64,000 nucleotides of DNA from Oenanthe sinensis. Lineage: Eukaryota > Streptophyta > Magnoliopsida > Apiales > Apiaceae. The notes beneath the pieces are model-generated. The model did no database searches, had not been told where the DNA came from, and saw only the letters and a program-made list of their open reading frames with translations. The position numbers and the translations under genes were made by a program. The stretch lies in assembly GCA_028671895.1 (NCBI GenBank), contig CM053799.1, positions 52,019,455 to 52,083,454 of the forward strand, read 5' to 3'. Shown piece by piece: positions 46,331 through 59,859 of the stretch (its first letter is position 1; each line of letters starts with the position of its first letter).

Positions 46331-49300
46331 GTACCTTCAATATATCAAATCCCTCTTCAACAAATGTTAATGCAGAGCTCTCCCATTATTAAAAAATGAT
46401 TTTATGCAGAGTACAATCTTTTATCTAACAATAAGTGATATGTTTGAATTTAAAGTCTGCAGGATAGTTATAATCGTGTACTAGGACATAAAAAGTAATT
46501 CACAAATTTAATTGCAATTTTAATTGTATTTATATATAATTTTTTCTCACATTTTATGTTAATTAATATTATTATAATATTTAAATAATATGATTTATTT
46601 TGATCAAATAAATAGTTTCTTTAACAACTATTGTTTACTTTATTCGGAAAAAATATCTATCCTTTACAAATTTTGTTTTTAATAAATTTATTTATTTTGA
46701 TTTGGTTATCTAAGTTCAATAAAAAAAATTATTATTATATAACATACCATTGCAATGTAAAACAACATTGATCATCTACTTTTGTGTCAACAATGCATCA
46801 ACTAACATTATTAATTTGTGAATAATATATCAAATAGACATTGACTTTCAAAATAAACATGAATAGTCTGGATGTCTGGTTACATGAATTTGATTATCAG
46901 ATTTGTTGGCCCTCATAGCTTCCTTATAACATATGTTCAAATAACCAGGATTTAGAGGAAATGGAAGCCTCTACTTTATGGACTTGACTGTGCCTAGGTA
47001 GACTGATATCTTTTGCATTGAATGCTTGCAATGATGTAAGAAATAAAGTAACTACAGCATACCAATTAGTAAATGTTTAACAAGGTTTAAGGAATAATTT
47101 TGCACGCAATAGGGTTCTCGTAGCTACTAAATGGGTATAGAAAATCACAGAAGTGTGTTGGTCCAAAGGAGTGTTGTTGTATTTACAATTAGGACATTAA
47201 AATATCATCGAGGTAGAGGCGGGGGAGAATGAAAGCAAGGCAGCAAGCAGAGACTAAAGAGGGAGATACACATTCAGCCACAAAGTAGTCATTAGAGGCC
47301 GGAGGGTATTAAGGATGATGAGTATGGTAACTACAAAACACAGAAATCACATATGTTGGAACCACTATATACAGCTTACTCTGAGGATATGGAAAGGATG
47401 CACAAGGTAGTAATGTGGAGCCGTGGAGGTATAAAAGAGTTTTTTCTAGTCCCCTTGAAGGGTACAAAGAGGCAAGGGTGTGCATGATTCTATAGAGGCA
47501 GACAGTACAGACTCTGAGCTTAAAAATGGATATAAGATCAGATGAATGAGTATCTATATTTACAATAAATAATAATCTCATAGCCTACAAAGGGAATAAT
47601 GATTAATGACCATGATTGAGGTCCTGTTTGGCTAATCTTATTTTCATGAAAAAGTGCTTAGCTACTTTCGAGATAACTAAGCATTATTTTCTGAAAATAA
47701 GTTTAGCCAAACTGGGGCAACCGGAAGGTCTACAATATCACTCAAAACTCGATATTTTTTTATGATAAATCACAAAGAGGAAACCTAAAAGCTGAAGATA
47801 GGATAGGAGAGACATGGATCAGGGAGTACTACACACAAAAGTTCAGTAAAACATCATGGCACATCATACATGGCAGAACCAAACATATTGAATTCAACAT
47901 AATATTATAATTTTGTACACATTCCTCGCAATAGTCACGAGTAAAAGACATACTAGAATCTCATGTACGTACTTTAGGAAAAATTGGTTTCAAAACATTA
48001 TCACATAAACCTAGCATATAACTTTAAACATTATCGCATAATCAAAATTCAGCAGGAGTACCTTCAATTTATTGCCCTCTGAAGGATGTTAATGCAGAGC
48101 CTCTCCCATGATTTATTATTAATCTTTTAGTACTAATTGTTGTATGGGCTTCTGTTTTATCTAACTAAACTGTGATTTGATTGAATTTGAACTCTGCGAT
48201 TATAATCATGTGTACAGTCTACTAGGTATTGCACACTGAACATCAAAAGTTTTATTTTAATTATGGCAATTAAAATTGTATTCATGTATAATTGCTTTTT
48301 TAACTTTTAGTTTCAATTAATAATATTAATATATTTATAAATAAAATATTTATAAAATATGTTGTATTTTTTAAAAAAAAGTAGTCTTTTTGTTTACTAC
48401 TATTTTTTTATTTAAACATGTGCATCTTTTATATATATTATATTTTTAATAAAAAAAAATTACTTGAGTATTTAAAGTTAAACATAAAAACAATTATATA
48501 TAAAATACAATAAAATATAATATTGTTTCTGAAAAATTGAATAACTTTATTTTATTTATCTACGCTATTTAAAACCGTGTGTTCTAATATTAGTATAAAT
48601 TTACGATCAACATAGTAAATAAACATTCATTTTTTTTATTCAAAAGACATTAATTGTCTCAAATATCATCAAGGCAGAGACGAGGGAGAATGAAAACAAG
48701 GCAGCAAGCAAGCAGAGACTAAAGAAGGGAGAAAAACATGCCGGCACAAAGTAGTCATTAGAGGCTGGAGGGTATTAAGGATGGTAAGTAAGGTAACTAC
48801 AAAACACAAAAATCACACATGTTGGAATCTATATGCAGCTTACTCCGAGGATATGGAAATGGTGGAACACGAAATATCTTCCTCCAATGCAAGAGGCAGT
48901 AATGTGGAGCAGTGGAGGAAGAAAAGAGTTTTTTAAGTCCCCTTAGAGGGTACAAGGAGACAAGGGGATATAAGATCAGATGAATGAGCATTTATATTTA
49001 AAATAAATAGTAATTTCATAGCCTACTAACGGAATAATGACCATGATTAAGGTCCTGTTGGTTAATCTTATTTCCAGAAAAAAAGTGCTTAGCTACTTTC
49101 AAGGTTTTTTTATACGTTAAGCAGAGTACATTAATAATAAGAATACACTAAGCATTATTTTCTGAAAATAAAATTAGCCAAACTGGGGCAACCGAAGGCC
49201 TACAATATCTCTCAAAACTCGATATTTATAATAATAAATCACAAACAGGAAACCTAAAATCTGAACATAGGATAGGAGAGACATCGATCAGAGAGTACTG

Positions 49301-50020
49301 AGCCACACTACACGCAACAATTCAGAAAAACATCATGCTACATCATACATGGCAGAATCAAAATATATTGAATTCAACGTAATAGTATAATTTTGTACAC
49401 ACTCCTAGCAATAGTCACAAGTAAAAGACATACTAGAATCTCGTGTACGTATTTCAAGAAAAAATCACAAAATCAAAATCAACAGGAGTACCTGCAATAT
49501 ATCTCTACAGAAGTTGTTAATGAAGAGCCTCTCCCTCGAGTTTTTATTAAAACTCAGTAGTAACGGTAAGGCTGTATGCCTTATTGTTTTATATAACTAA
49601 ACAGTTATTTGTTTGGACTCTTTAATTATAATCACATGTACAGTAGTTTACTAGGTATGTATTAGGTACAGTAGACTGGATATATTATATTTTAGTTATG
49701 ATAATTAAAATTGTATTTATATATAATTGTTTTTTAAATTTTTATTTCAATTAATATTATAAATATATTTTAAATAAATAAATATTGTGTCTATTTAATA
49801 CTATTTTTTATTTAAAAGGGTGTATGTGTATCTTTTATATAATATATTTTTAATAAATTTATTTAATAATAAACATAAAAATAATTATATATAACATATA
49901 GTAAAATATAAATTGTTTTTAAAACTTTACTAAAATTATTGTATCCATCTATTCTATTTAACATTGTGTGTCTTAATATTATAAATTTAGTAATTTAATT
50001 AAGTTATTAAATAAACATCC
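46330..50020. repeat. Diverged tandem array, 1.4-1.7 kb units (A-B-A-B-A)
   Basis: Two alternating blocks. Block A (GTACCT.CAAT, then GTTAATG.AGAGC.TCTCCC, then an AT-rich body) occurs at about 46333-46860, 48060-48640 and 49490-50020. Block B (ATATCATC.AGG.AGAG.CG.GGGAGAATGA, then AAAGTAGTCATTAGAGG, then a small foldback element, then GGATAGGAGAGACAT) occurs at about 47195-48055 and 48655-49490. Steps are 1.73 and 1.43 kb for A and 1.46 kb for B. Units have diverged noticeably, so the array is old. It contains no convincing ORF. Confidence 0.8.
47623..47717. mobile_element. Small foldback MITE in block B
   Basis: The inverted ends CCTGTTTGGCTAATCTTATTTTC and, on the other strand, CCAGTTTGGCTAAACTTATTTTC pair across a centre with AAGTGCTTAG / CTAAGCATT. 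It is about 95 bp. The same element is present in the second B block (49052-49189) but split there by about 44 bp of extra sequence, so the MITE predates the tandem duplication. Confidence 0.7.
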
Positions 50021-51055
50021 TTTCTAAATTTTTTATAGCATATTTACATTAGTTTTTTCTATTATTCATGTTTAATATTAAAATTTTTAAATATTATTAT
50101 TTATGTATTCTTTTTAAATAATTTTTTATTCATATGTACAGTGTATTAATAATATAAAAACTATTGAATTATGTTTTGTTTTTATGTATTATAAGTTCCC
50201 CAACCCAACCCAATAAATATTTAAATTGTGATCAATCATAATATATACAAGTTGAATAATAATTTATAAGAATCATATAATTTTCATGAGTTTATGAATA
50301 TACATTAGGAAATTTAGGAATTTAATGTATTATATAAAATTATAATTAAATATTCAAATATATGATTTTATTTAAATTTGACAAATAACTCTTAACAATG
50401 ATAAATATTTAAATATAAAAAATTATAAAAAATATATTTTTTGTTTGACAACTATATGTTTTATGTGAATAAAAATAAAACTAAAAAGGTTTTTTCAAAA
50501 AAATATGATTATTTTCTTACAAAAAATATTTTTTTTAATTTTCTTTTCCCATTATGTGATTTTATAATTTTTTATTTTTGTAAAAATGGGAATTCACAAT
50601 GTTAAGCATCTAAAATTCACTTAAAATTAATAAAAAATATTTAATTGTATGAAACTATAACTTTTGCTTATAAAACAAAAAAAATCATAATTTTAATTGC
50701 AGACGATATAGTTATAAATAATTTTTTAATAATATGGTAGAGTCATTACTCATTAGTATGTTTTAAATTAGAAAATATATAATTGAACTAAAATAAACAC
50801 ACCTAATATTTTTGTTAATATCAAACATAAATAAAATCACTAATAAAATAAAAGATAATAGAAATAGCACACCAATGTTTGTAGGTGTATTGTTATTATG
50901 GTAAAAAGTATAAAATTATTAGATATATTACTAAACAAATGATACATGACCTTTAAATTTATGTAAAAAATATGGACATCTTTAAAAAAAATCAAAATTA
51001 TTTTTTATTTTTCTAGAATTTTATGTATTAAAACATCATATAAATTATTATTTCA
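50021..51055. other. Very AT-rich spacer
   Basis: Long A/T runs, no gene, no element recognised. It ends where homology to the receptor-kinase unit begins. Confidence 0.6.
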
Positions 51056-53699
51056 GATAAGGCAGCTAAATTTTACTTGTCAACATGATGAACACAGATG
51101 ACATGTTCTGTCTGTTTGCCTGCATAGTATAATCCTATTAGAATAACCGGAAACACTTCATCTTGGTCACTTGACTTGAGGATTGATGCATCAATTACTT
51201 CCGAAAGTCTATCTTCTTTATAACTCGTCCATGCCTAGACAAGCAGGCAGATGTTAGGATTTTGTCATAAGCTTTTAAACAAGTATTGTGCAGAAAGGTG
51301 CCAGGATATAAGTGCCAGATTTTTACTTACATGGCCCATAAGATTGAGGTTGTGGTCCGGATGAGTGAAGAATTTGTTTTTCTTCCTACTCACGATCTGA
51401 GTACTCCAAAGCTATAGACATCTGATTTAATTGAAAATGCTCCCTCAATGGCATACTCAGGGGCCATATAGCCACTGCATGTTGAATAAGGAAATCATAT
51501 GACTCTCGAGTCCCGAGAATACAGAAAAAGAAATAAAATGATTATTGTTGTAGAATCTCTTACAACATTCTAACCATGCACCCTTTCCGTGTTTGATTCA
51601 GTTTCACTGTCTCCAAAACTTCTAGCCCCATACCAAAGTCTGAGATTCTTGGATTCATATGAAAATCAAGAAGGATGTTGCTAGCTTTAAGATCTCTATG
51701 AATGACCCTTAGCAATCCCGTTTATTATGTTGTAACGCTTAGGCCAATCTAGTGATGCTCTATTTTCATAATCTGCCATGTTTGACAAGTTAATTCATGT
51801 TTCGTATGTTTAAATTTTCCTTATTGAAAAGGTACAAGAGTAAACTAATAAAGGTACTCCAGATATTGGACTAAGAAAATTGGGATAATTGTACCTCCAA
51901 ATATGAAGTAATCTAAGCTTTTGTTGGGCATATATTCATAGACTAACATCCTTTCTCCTTCCTCAGTGGTGGACCAACCAAGAAGACGAACCAGATTCCA
52001 GTGTTGAAGCTTTGCAATGCATGACACTTCATTTCTGAACTCTTCTACTACTTGTGCAGAACACTTTGAATGCCTCTTTACGGCTATTTTATTCCCGTCT
52101 TCCAAAATACCATGCAGTTTGTGATTGTTAGGACAACACTTTTTGTAAATTGTAAATATTTTTCATCTTTTTCTCCTGTTTCTCCTAAAATTGTAAATTG
52201 TGTAAAAGATATCTTTGGTTAGGAAAAGAAACAAGGGTTCATTAATCGGAAATACATTGACTGAGCACCATGCATACAGTGAATTTTTACAGGATTTGAT
52301 TATATAGAAGTTTACGAACTTGAAAATCTGATTACATAAAATAAATTTGCAAACTGGTGAGAACTCTATTCTATAACAGGAGTTTACGTTAATTCATGAC
52401 AGTATGTTATTGATTTGTGTTAAGTTACCATCTGTTCAGATCTCCAAAAGACTTGCGGTGTTTGGAGAATTGGATCTGAGGACTTAATTTGATTGCACAT
52501 TATCATAAAGAAGTTTATCCTAGAGAATAGAGATAGTCCTAGGCAAACCTAGCACTTAAAGTTGAAACAGTATAATTACCTTGTAGACAGGTCCAAAGCC
52601 CCCTTCCCCGAGTTTACAATTGTAAGAGAAGTTGTTGGTGGCATCAGCAATAGTTCTGAAGTTTAAGAATGGTAAATCTTCCTTCTTGTAATCAACCTCA
52701 TTTTCTATCATTTCTCCTGTAAATCAATAAGACATATACATACTGGTGAAACCAACACATTCATTTTGGTGGCAAGTATTGCCGCTTTGCACACTTGAGC
52801 CACTGAAGACACCTAAACTATTTCACATAAATAGGTACATACTGTAGAGGCATTACAATAATGTAATAAAAAGAAACTTGGTCAAGTAATCTCGTAATAT
52901 ATATCTACCTTCTGCATTTTGCTTTCTGTACTTGCATACATGCCACATGTAACAGCCAAGCACCACTGTTAAAATCGGTATTATGGTAAAAATTACAATT
53001 AGTGTGATTCGTCTTGCTCTGGAACTACTATTTGCACCTGAAAAACTAAAATTGACACTAAGTTTCTCATAATATTTAATCATGATTTCAAAGTATAAGC
53101 CTCTAGTCACTTTTCATATATGTTTTACCGGACCAGATGCAACAACTCTTACATAAAAATCTTGCACACTCTGTGCTTGATCTCTAATATCAATTAGGGG
53201 CCCGAACCAAAGCAAGCATCCACTTCCTTTTCCAGTGATATTTGTATTTGCATATATATGCTGTACAAGAGCTGCTGTACAAGAGCAGTTCTCTAGGCAC
53301 TTCTTCTCACAATCTCTAGTTGAAATTATACTGCTAATTTTTGAATCTAGCAATTTCTTGTTTGATTGCTTCACAAAATCATCCTTTTTACTACAATTTA
53401 ATTTTGTCACAGGGATGCACCCCTCTGCAAAATTTAATTTACTCCAAGCATCAAGATTCCTTCTTGTATCGTATGCTCAAGTATCGATTCTTTGAACTAC
53501 CCAGACTAAAGAAACCAAGTACAAACTCATCACCAGCTGAAACCATGGTGTCCTCATTTTTTATGGTCTGATTTGAATAAAGGATATCTACTGCACTGGA
53601 TTTTACTTTGAAAGAGCATAAAAAACAGCAGAATAAGATTAAAGTAAAGCATTTTGTCATCTTACTCATGTTTATGAGCGCTGTGTACTTTAATGCCAT
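51056..53699 (-). pseudogene. G-type lectin receptor kinase, broken copy
   Basis: Sister of the intact gene at 55156-58640. The ATG at 53699 opens a signal peptide (KCFTLILFCCFLCSF) and the start of the B-lectin domain. After SIRYKK, about 750 bp are missing (parent bases about 57650-58400: most of B-lectin and the whole S-locus glycoprotein region), which also shifts the frame. PAN, membrane segment (53039-52911), kinase N-lobe exons (52718-52580, GEGGFGPVYK; 52110-51893, IAVKRH) and C-lobe pieces (HRDLKASNILLD at about 51690, GYMAPEYAIEGAFS near 51470) remain. Further damage: a duplicated GCTGTACAAGA in the PAN exon, loss of about 45 bp before HRDLK, a changed DFGM region, a gap after SFGVL, and truncation of the last exon at 51056. 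It cannot encode a working receptor. Confidence 0.9.
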
Positions 53700-54420
53700 T
53701 ATGCTCTCACCTAGTTAAAAGAACGAAAGCACTTCTAACCTAACACAGACTTGATGTTGTATAAACATTTTATTTTAATCCTCTGCTTTACTAAAACTCA
53801 GGAAATTCTTTTCTGAAATGCTATTTCTTCCACATGGCAAGTAAAGGTTGTGAAGAGCTCAATCTACCACAAATTATTAAACTGTCCCGAGTGTTGACTA
53901 TTGAATCTATAACTTATTTGAGATGTTTATGTTCAGTTTGTCAATCATAAAAAAAAGAGAGAGAGATATGACCTTAGTATGAACTTCCTTGATGTTTTCC
54001 TGATTGTAGCTCAAATTTTACTCATAACCTTGGGAAGTTGACAAGATTCAGTCAAGAGACAACATATTAAAATTAGCATGAGACATTAGAAGAACTTTTT
54101 AATTACCCACAGGATTATTTATGTTATTACCAGGTAACTGCAGGATTAGATCATTCATAATCAAGAGTTCAGCTAAGATGACTTGACTTTAGAGGTTTAT
54201 AAAATAAGATAAGATCACATGAATCAAACAATATACAAAAAGGTTTGACAATATGCTTACTTGAATGTTAAGTTTGAATATGAATTAAATTTTCACGTGT
54301 ACTTGGACATTCTGATATTAATTAAGTTATGCTAATATAAAAATTAGACTTTGTACTTTTTTCTTTAAGTTGACGATACACACTGGTAGTGGTAGATTGT
54401 AAAATTTATGTATATTTTAC
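53700..54420. other. 5' flank of the broken kinase copy
   Basis: Diverged partner of the sequence upstream of the intact kinase gene (58641-59860). AT-rich, no gene. Confidence 0.5.
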
Positions 54421-54439
54421 ATTTATATAAATTTTAAAA

Positions 54440-54760
54440 TCTTCGAACTTAAAATTGTAAGGCTTCTTTCCCCTCAGCTGGATCTCTATGTATGTGTGTG
54501 TTTTTATACATATTGTTATAATTTTCTGCAATCACGATTCTTTGGTTTGTTTAGGTGGCTGGTAATTATTCTAACGTGAAATTTTATTATCTTGATGCAG
54601 AGTCAAATCTCACACTATTTTCGAGTGGGACATATCGAGTGTTTGGTTATAGATTCAAATATCTGAAAATTGGAGGAAAGTCGAGTTTCTGTGGCACCAT
54701 ATGTTGCTAGTACTCATGTCTCAGTGATTCCTATATGCAAAGGTGAGTTCTGAACACATA
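54440..54760 (+). other. Exon-like block shared by both kinase units, copy 1
   Basis: GGCTTCTTTCCCCT through CTTGATGCAG, then an open block reading FRVGHIECLVI and EE.RVSVAP, is repeated at 59860-60122. A TTGATGCAG acceptor precedes it. In this copy an internal TGA/TAG interrupts the frame, and CAAAG-GTGAGT near 54740 looks like a donor. A second exon-like stretch follows a TTACCAG acceptor at about 54827 (VESRNVQQKKPCYEGNW...). It may be a fragment of an unrelated plus-strand gene carried in the duplicated unit. The family is unknown. Confidence 0.4.
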
Positions 54761-55155
54761 ATATACACACTGTGTGACATTGCTATTAGTGAATTTACAC
54801 ATTACTCTGTTTTATCTTTGTTACCAGTTGAAAGCAGAAATGTTCAACAAAAGAAGCCATGTTATGAAGGCAACTGGAATAGTCAGAAATTTAAACCTCG
54901 GGCAGTCTTATCTAGTCCTGATAAATCCAAACATGTTTCTAAAAGTTTTAAAAAATGTTATATACATAACAATATTAATATAAATATTATTTTAGAGATC
55001 GATAGGTTTTTATTGAGTAATGAGATGATTTGTCTTCTGAAAAAGATTTAGACAAAAATACAAAATATTATGTTTAAAACTTCTGAAAGTTCTGTGTCTT
55101 GTTTGAATACATGATAGCAATGTCCTAGGCAATAAAGGATTGAGATACGAGAATA

Positions 55156-58100
55156 CTAGCGAGGTGTAACAGTTGTAATAGTTTGGTTCGATGAAGAGGA
55201 GTCAAGCATGCTATGAAAAGTATCTGCTTCATCAAGTTTTCTTTCAGTGAAGAAACCAGGTTGTTTCGGATGAGGCAGCTTAATTTTGCTTGTCAGCATC
55301 ATCAATACAGATGACATGTTTGGTCTGTCTTCTGGATATTGTTGCACGCATAATAATCCTATTAGAATAACTCGAAACACTTCATCTTGGTCACATGACT
55401 TCAGGATTGATGTATCAATTAGTTCCGAAAGCCTATCTTCTTTATAACTCGTCCATGCCTAGACAAGCAGATGTTAGGATATTGTTGTAAGCTTTTAAAC
55501 TAGTATTGTGCAGAAAGGTGCCAGGATATAAGTGCCGTATTTTTACTTACATGGCCCATAAGATTAAGGTTGTGGTCCGGATGAGTGAAGAATCTGTTTC
55601 TTTTCCCACTCACGATCTCTATCACCAGTACACCAAAGCTATAAACATCTGATTTAATTGAAAATGCTCCCTCAATGGCATACTCAGGGGACATGTAGCC
55701 ACTGAAGTTGAATAAATAAATCATATGATTCTCAAGAATACAGAAAATGAAATGAAAATTAGCATTGTTGTAGAAACTCTTACTATGTTCCAACCACCCT
55801 TGCAGTGTTTGATTCAGTTTCACTATCTCCAAAACTTCTAGCCATGCCAAAATCTGAGATTCTTGGATTCATATGATAATCAAGAAGGATATTGCTAGCT
55901 TTAAGATCTCTATGAATGACCCTTAATCTGGAGTCTTCATGAAGGTAAAGTAGCCCCTTAACAATTCCATTTATTATGTTGTAACGCTTAGGCCAATCTA
56001 GTGATGCTCTGTTTTCATTATCTGCCATGTTTGACAAGTTCATTCATCTTTAAATTATCCTTATAAAAAAGGTAAAAAGAGTAAACGAAGGTACTCCAGA
56101 TATTGGACCAAGAGAATGGAGAAAACTGCACCTCCAAATATGAAGTAATCTAAGCTTTTGTTGTGCATATATTCATAGACTAACATCCTTTCTCCTTCCT
56201 CAGTGGTAGACCAACCAAGAAGCTTAACCAAATTCCGGTGTTGAAGCTTTGCAATGCATGATACTTCATTTCTGAACTCTTCTACTCCTTGTGTTGAACA
56301 TGTTGAACGCCTCTTTACAGCTATTTCCTTCCCATCTTCCAGAATGCCCTACGGTTCTTGATTGTTAGGACAACGTTTTCTGAACATGGTACATATTTTC
56401 ATCTTTTCTTCTGTTTCCCCTAATTTGTATATTGTGTTTGCGCTGAAGTTTTTTTTTTTTTTTATTGGTTTAGAAATCAGAAATATATAGACTGGGAACC
56501 ATGCATGCAGTGAATATCTTAAAGTCATATTTGTTTTAGGATAAAATTGGACAGCATTGAAAACTGCAACTCTGAAATATGATTGCTAAATTAAATTTGC
56601 AAACTGCTGAAATATCTATTTCTGGACTATAATACACTTGTAGGTTGGATAGTTCGTACTTGTTCGTATGGAGAACTCTATTATACAACAGAAGTTTAGG
56701 TTAATTCATGAAAGTTTGTTCTCGACTTGTTGTTAGGACTTGGGAGTTAATTTTGTCATAAATTATCCTTAACAAGTTAATTTTTGAGATAGTCCTAGGC
56801 TAACGTAGCACAAAAATTAGAATGATATAATTACCTTGTAGACAGGTCCAAAGCCACCTTCCCCGAGTATACAATTGTAAGAGAAGTTGTTGGTGGCATT
56901 AGCAATAGTTCTGAAGTCGAAGAATGGTAAATCTTCCTTTCCATAGTCCTCATTTTCTATCATTTCTCCTGTAAATCAATGAAACATATACATACATACA
57001 GAATGAAACCAAGGCATATCCAATTTAGTGGCAAGTATTGCCACGTATCACACTATTTCACATAAACATGTACATACTACAGAGAGCATTACAATAATCA
57101 GATAAAAAATATATGTTTCTACCTTCTGCATTTCGCTTCCTGTACTTGCATACATACCACAGGTAGAAGCCAAGTACAACTAGTAAAATTAACATTATGG
57201 GTAAGAACACAATTAGTGCAACTCGCCTTGCTCTGGAACTACCATCCCCGCCTGAAAATCCATCAATGACATTTAATTTTCCAATGATTTGCAATTATAA
57301 GGATCTAGTTACTGGTCAATATTTTTTTTACCTGACCCTGATGCAATAACTCTTACATAAAAGTCTTGCGCACCCTGTTCTTGATTTCTGATATCAATCA
57401 GGTCACTGAACCAAAGCAAACATCCACTTCCTTTTCCAGTTATATTTGTATTTGCATAAGCTGTACAAGAGCAGTTCTTAAGGCACTTCCTTTCACAATC
57501 TCTAAGGTTCAGGTTGAAATCATACAGCGAGTTCTGTGTATCTGGCAATTTCTTATTTGATTGCTTTACAAAATCATCCTTATCACTACAATTTAATTTT
57601 GTCTCTGGGACGCACCCCTCTGTAAAATTTAAATTATTCCAAGCATCAGGATTTTGAGCCTGAAATCCATTTAAACAATTGCAACGAGACGGACTATATA
57701 TGTTACAGCTACCATAAGCCCCACAGCGTGCATAAACATCACAGTAATCTGCCTGGAGAAAAATAGACGCCTCCCACATATTACTGTTATTAGTCCATGT
57801 ATAACGCACTACTCCCCCATCGGGCTCTGTGGTTATCCTCATAAGCACCGAATTACTAATAAGTTCATACTTATAATATATCTCATCCTCGTTAAAGACA
57901 AAATCACTCACAAATACATCATTTGGACCCGAAGTAGGAACACCACTGAGTCTAACACCATTCCAGGGACCGGTCCGGAAATATCTAGTTGAATCATTCC
58001 ATAGGAATAGTTGAGGGTAACCACTGATATCAAGCTTAACCCGGTAATTCCCAAAAGCAGGGTCATCATTGCTTTTCCATGAACTGAAGGACCAATCCCG

Positions 58101-58640
58101 GCCAGTTGCTAAGTTCTTTCCTATCTTCATGCCTGGTAGGAGAGTATTGTCTGGAAAGTCAAAACTTTGCCAAAGAAAATTTCCTGTATCAGGGTCATTA
58201 CCTGTCCTGATAACAAGATTTCCTGTGTCTAACAACTGTGCCACAGGATTCTTTATTGATTTTGACCAGTTTGATGACCAAATTGTGCTGTTTGTGCCAT
58301 TGAAAATTTTGAGAGTGCCCTCACTACTTAAAGTTAGCGTTCCTGATGGATCAGTAAGAGGAGCATCTCGATTGGCAACCCACACGATTGTCCGACCTGC
58401 CTTCTTGTATCGTATGCTCAAGTATCGATTCTTTGAACTGCCTGGACTGAAGAAACCAAGTTCAAACTTATCACCAGCTGAAACGATGGTGTCTTCATTT
58501 GTTATTGTCTGATTTGCATGAAGGATGTCTCCTGCACTGGATATTACTCTGAAAAAGCACAAAAAGCTGCAGAACAAGATTAAAGTAAAGCATTTTGTCA
58601 TCTTTCTCGTGTTTATGAGCCCTGTAAACTTAAATGCCAT
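55156..58640 (-). CDS. G-type lectin S-receptor-like Ser/Thr kinase, intact
   Basis: Plasma-membrane receptor kinase of the SD1/S-domain class. Such receptors sense extracellular cues in defence or self-recognition; the ligand here is unknown. Seven exons on minus (57332-58640, 57123-57251, 56835-56968, 56132-56348, 55784-56021, 55551-55701, 55156-55458) join in phase to 826 residues. Order: signal peptide (KCFTLILFCSFLCFF, ~15-35; a second Met at residue 14 may be the true start), B-lectin with WVANRDAPL, S-locus glycoprotein domain with GPWNGVRLSG, an EGF-like CDVYARCGAYGSCN, PAN with CERKCLKNCSC, one membrane helix (~445-468), kinase with GEGGFG (~514), Lys in IAVKR (~536), HRDLKASN (Asp ~635), DFGMAR (~653) and GYMSPEYAIEG. 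HRD keeps the Arg of RD kinases. Tandem partner: the broken copy at 51056-53699. Confidence 0.93.
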
Positions 58641-59855
58641 TATGCTCTCACCTAGTTAAAAGAATGAAAGTACTTTTGACTTCCAACACACACTTAATGT
58701 TGTATAAATATTCTATTTTAAGGTAGTTGATCCAAAACAAGCGATTGTTCACAACAATCTATCTGCGTTTTTTTTCCACGGATAGCCAAAAACCCTAAAA
58801 GTCGGGCAAGAAGCGCGGATAGATGACGTGACCCCTAGATTCACAAAAATTTCTCATAACCGTTAAATTATTAAATTTCACAAAAATTTAGCTGGATCCA
58901 CGTGGTGATGTAAGGTTATGAAGAGTTCAATCTGCCACAAATTATTAAATTGTCCTAACCGTTGAATCTGCAACTTATTTTAGATTTTTATGTTCAATTC
59001 CAATTTATGAATATAAAAATAAGAAGACATGACCCTAGTATGAATTTCCTTGATGCTTCGCTGATTTTGGCAAGCTGAAAGACTCAAGTGAAGAGACAAT
59101 GTATTAACATTAGAATGAGACTTCCAAATTAAGTTATTCTCCTAACAACTTACTATAAGGTCTGCTATGGTTGATATTTCAACTCTTTCATCTCTTTCCT
59201 GAGTACTATATGCATATTAAGCCATATTTTTGAAAACTTCGTAACTTAATAAGATGCAATGTAAATTTAAACCATATATTTGAAGTGTATTATCTGCTAA
59301 AAGTAAACTTCATCGAGAGTTCATGAACTCCATCAAAGAATACATAAATGAAATTATGAGAAGATTTTTTAATTACTCTCAGGATTGTTTATGTTATTAA
59401 ATAACTGCAGGATTATTCATAATCAAGATTAAGAGTTTAAGCAACTGCAGGATTATTTATATCAGGTAAGATGACTTGACTTTAGAGGTTCATAAAATAA
59501 GATCACATGATTCAGACAATATATTAACAAGGTATGAGTGTGACAGACATGTTTTACTTAATAAGTGTGATATAATATGCTAGTATGAGATAACAATCAT
59601 TTGTAAGAGACCCGAACGATGTAATATATACATGTATTATATGTTTTCAATAATAAAAACGCAGAGGAAATCATTGGTAAATGAAAGTACTATTGTTGTA
59701 TTTTTTTTGTAAGCAAAGCAACAAGTAAATAACACTTTCAGTTTTCTTTTGTTTTACGTTTTCGAATAAGCCCATGTCATTCCCACATGCATTTCTTTTA
59801 CTACTATGATAAATATAGCTAGGTGACTGAAATATATGTGGAAACAGTAGGCAAA
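58641..59855. promoter_or_regulatory. 5' flank of the intact kinase gene
   Basis: Presumed promoter region, partly homologous to 53700-54420. The part at 58740-58860 is less AT-rich (ACGGATAGCC, GCGCGGATAG) and absent from the sister flank. No specific motif can be supported. Confidence 0.4.
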
Positions 59856-59859
59856 AAAT

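Noticed and set aside
58069..58512. 147-codon plus-strand ORF
   Set aside because: Antisense shadow of the receptor-kinase first exon.
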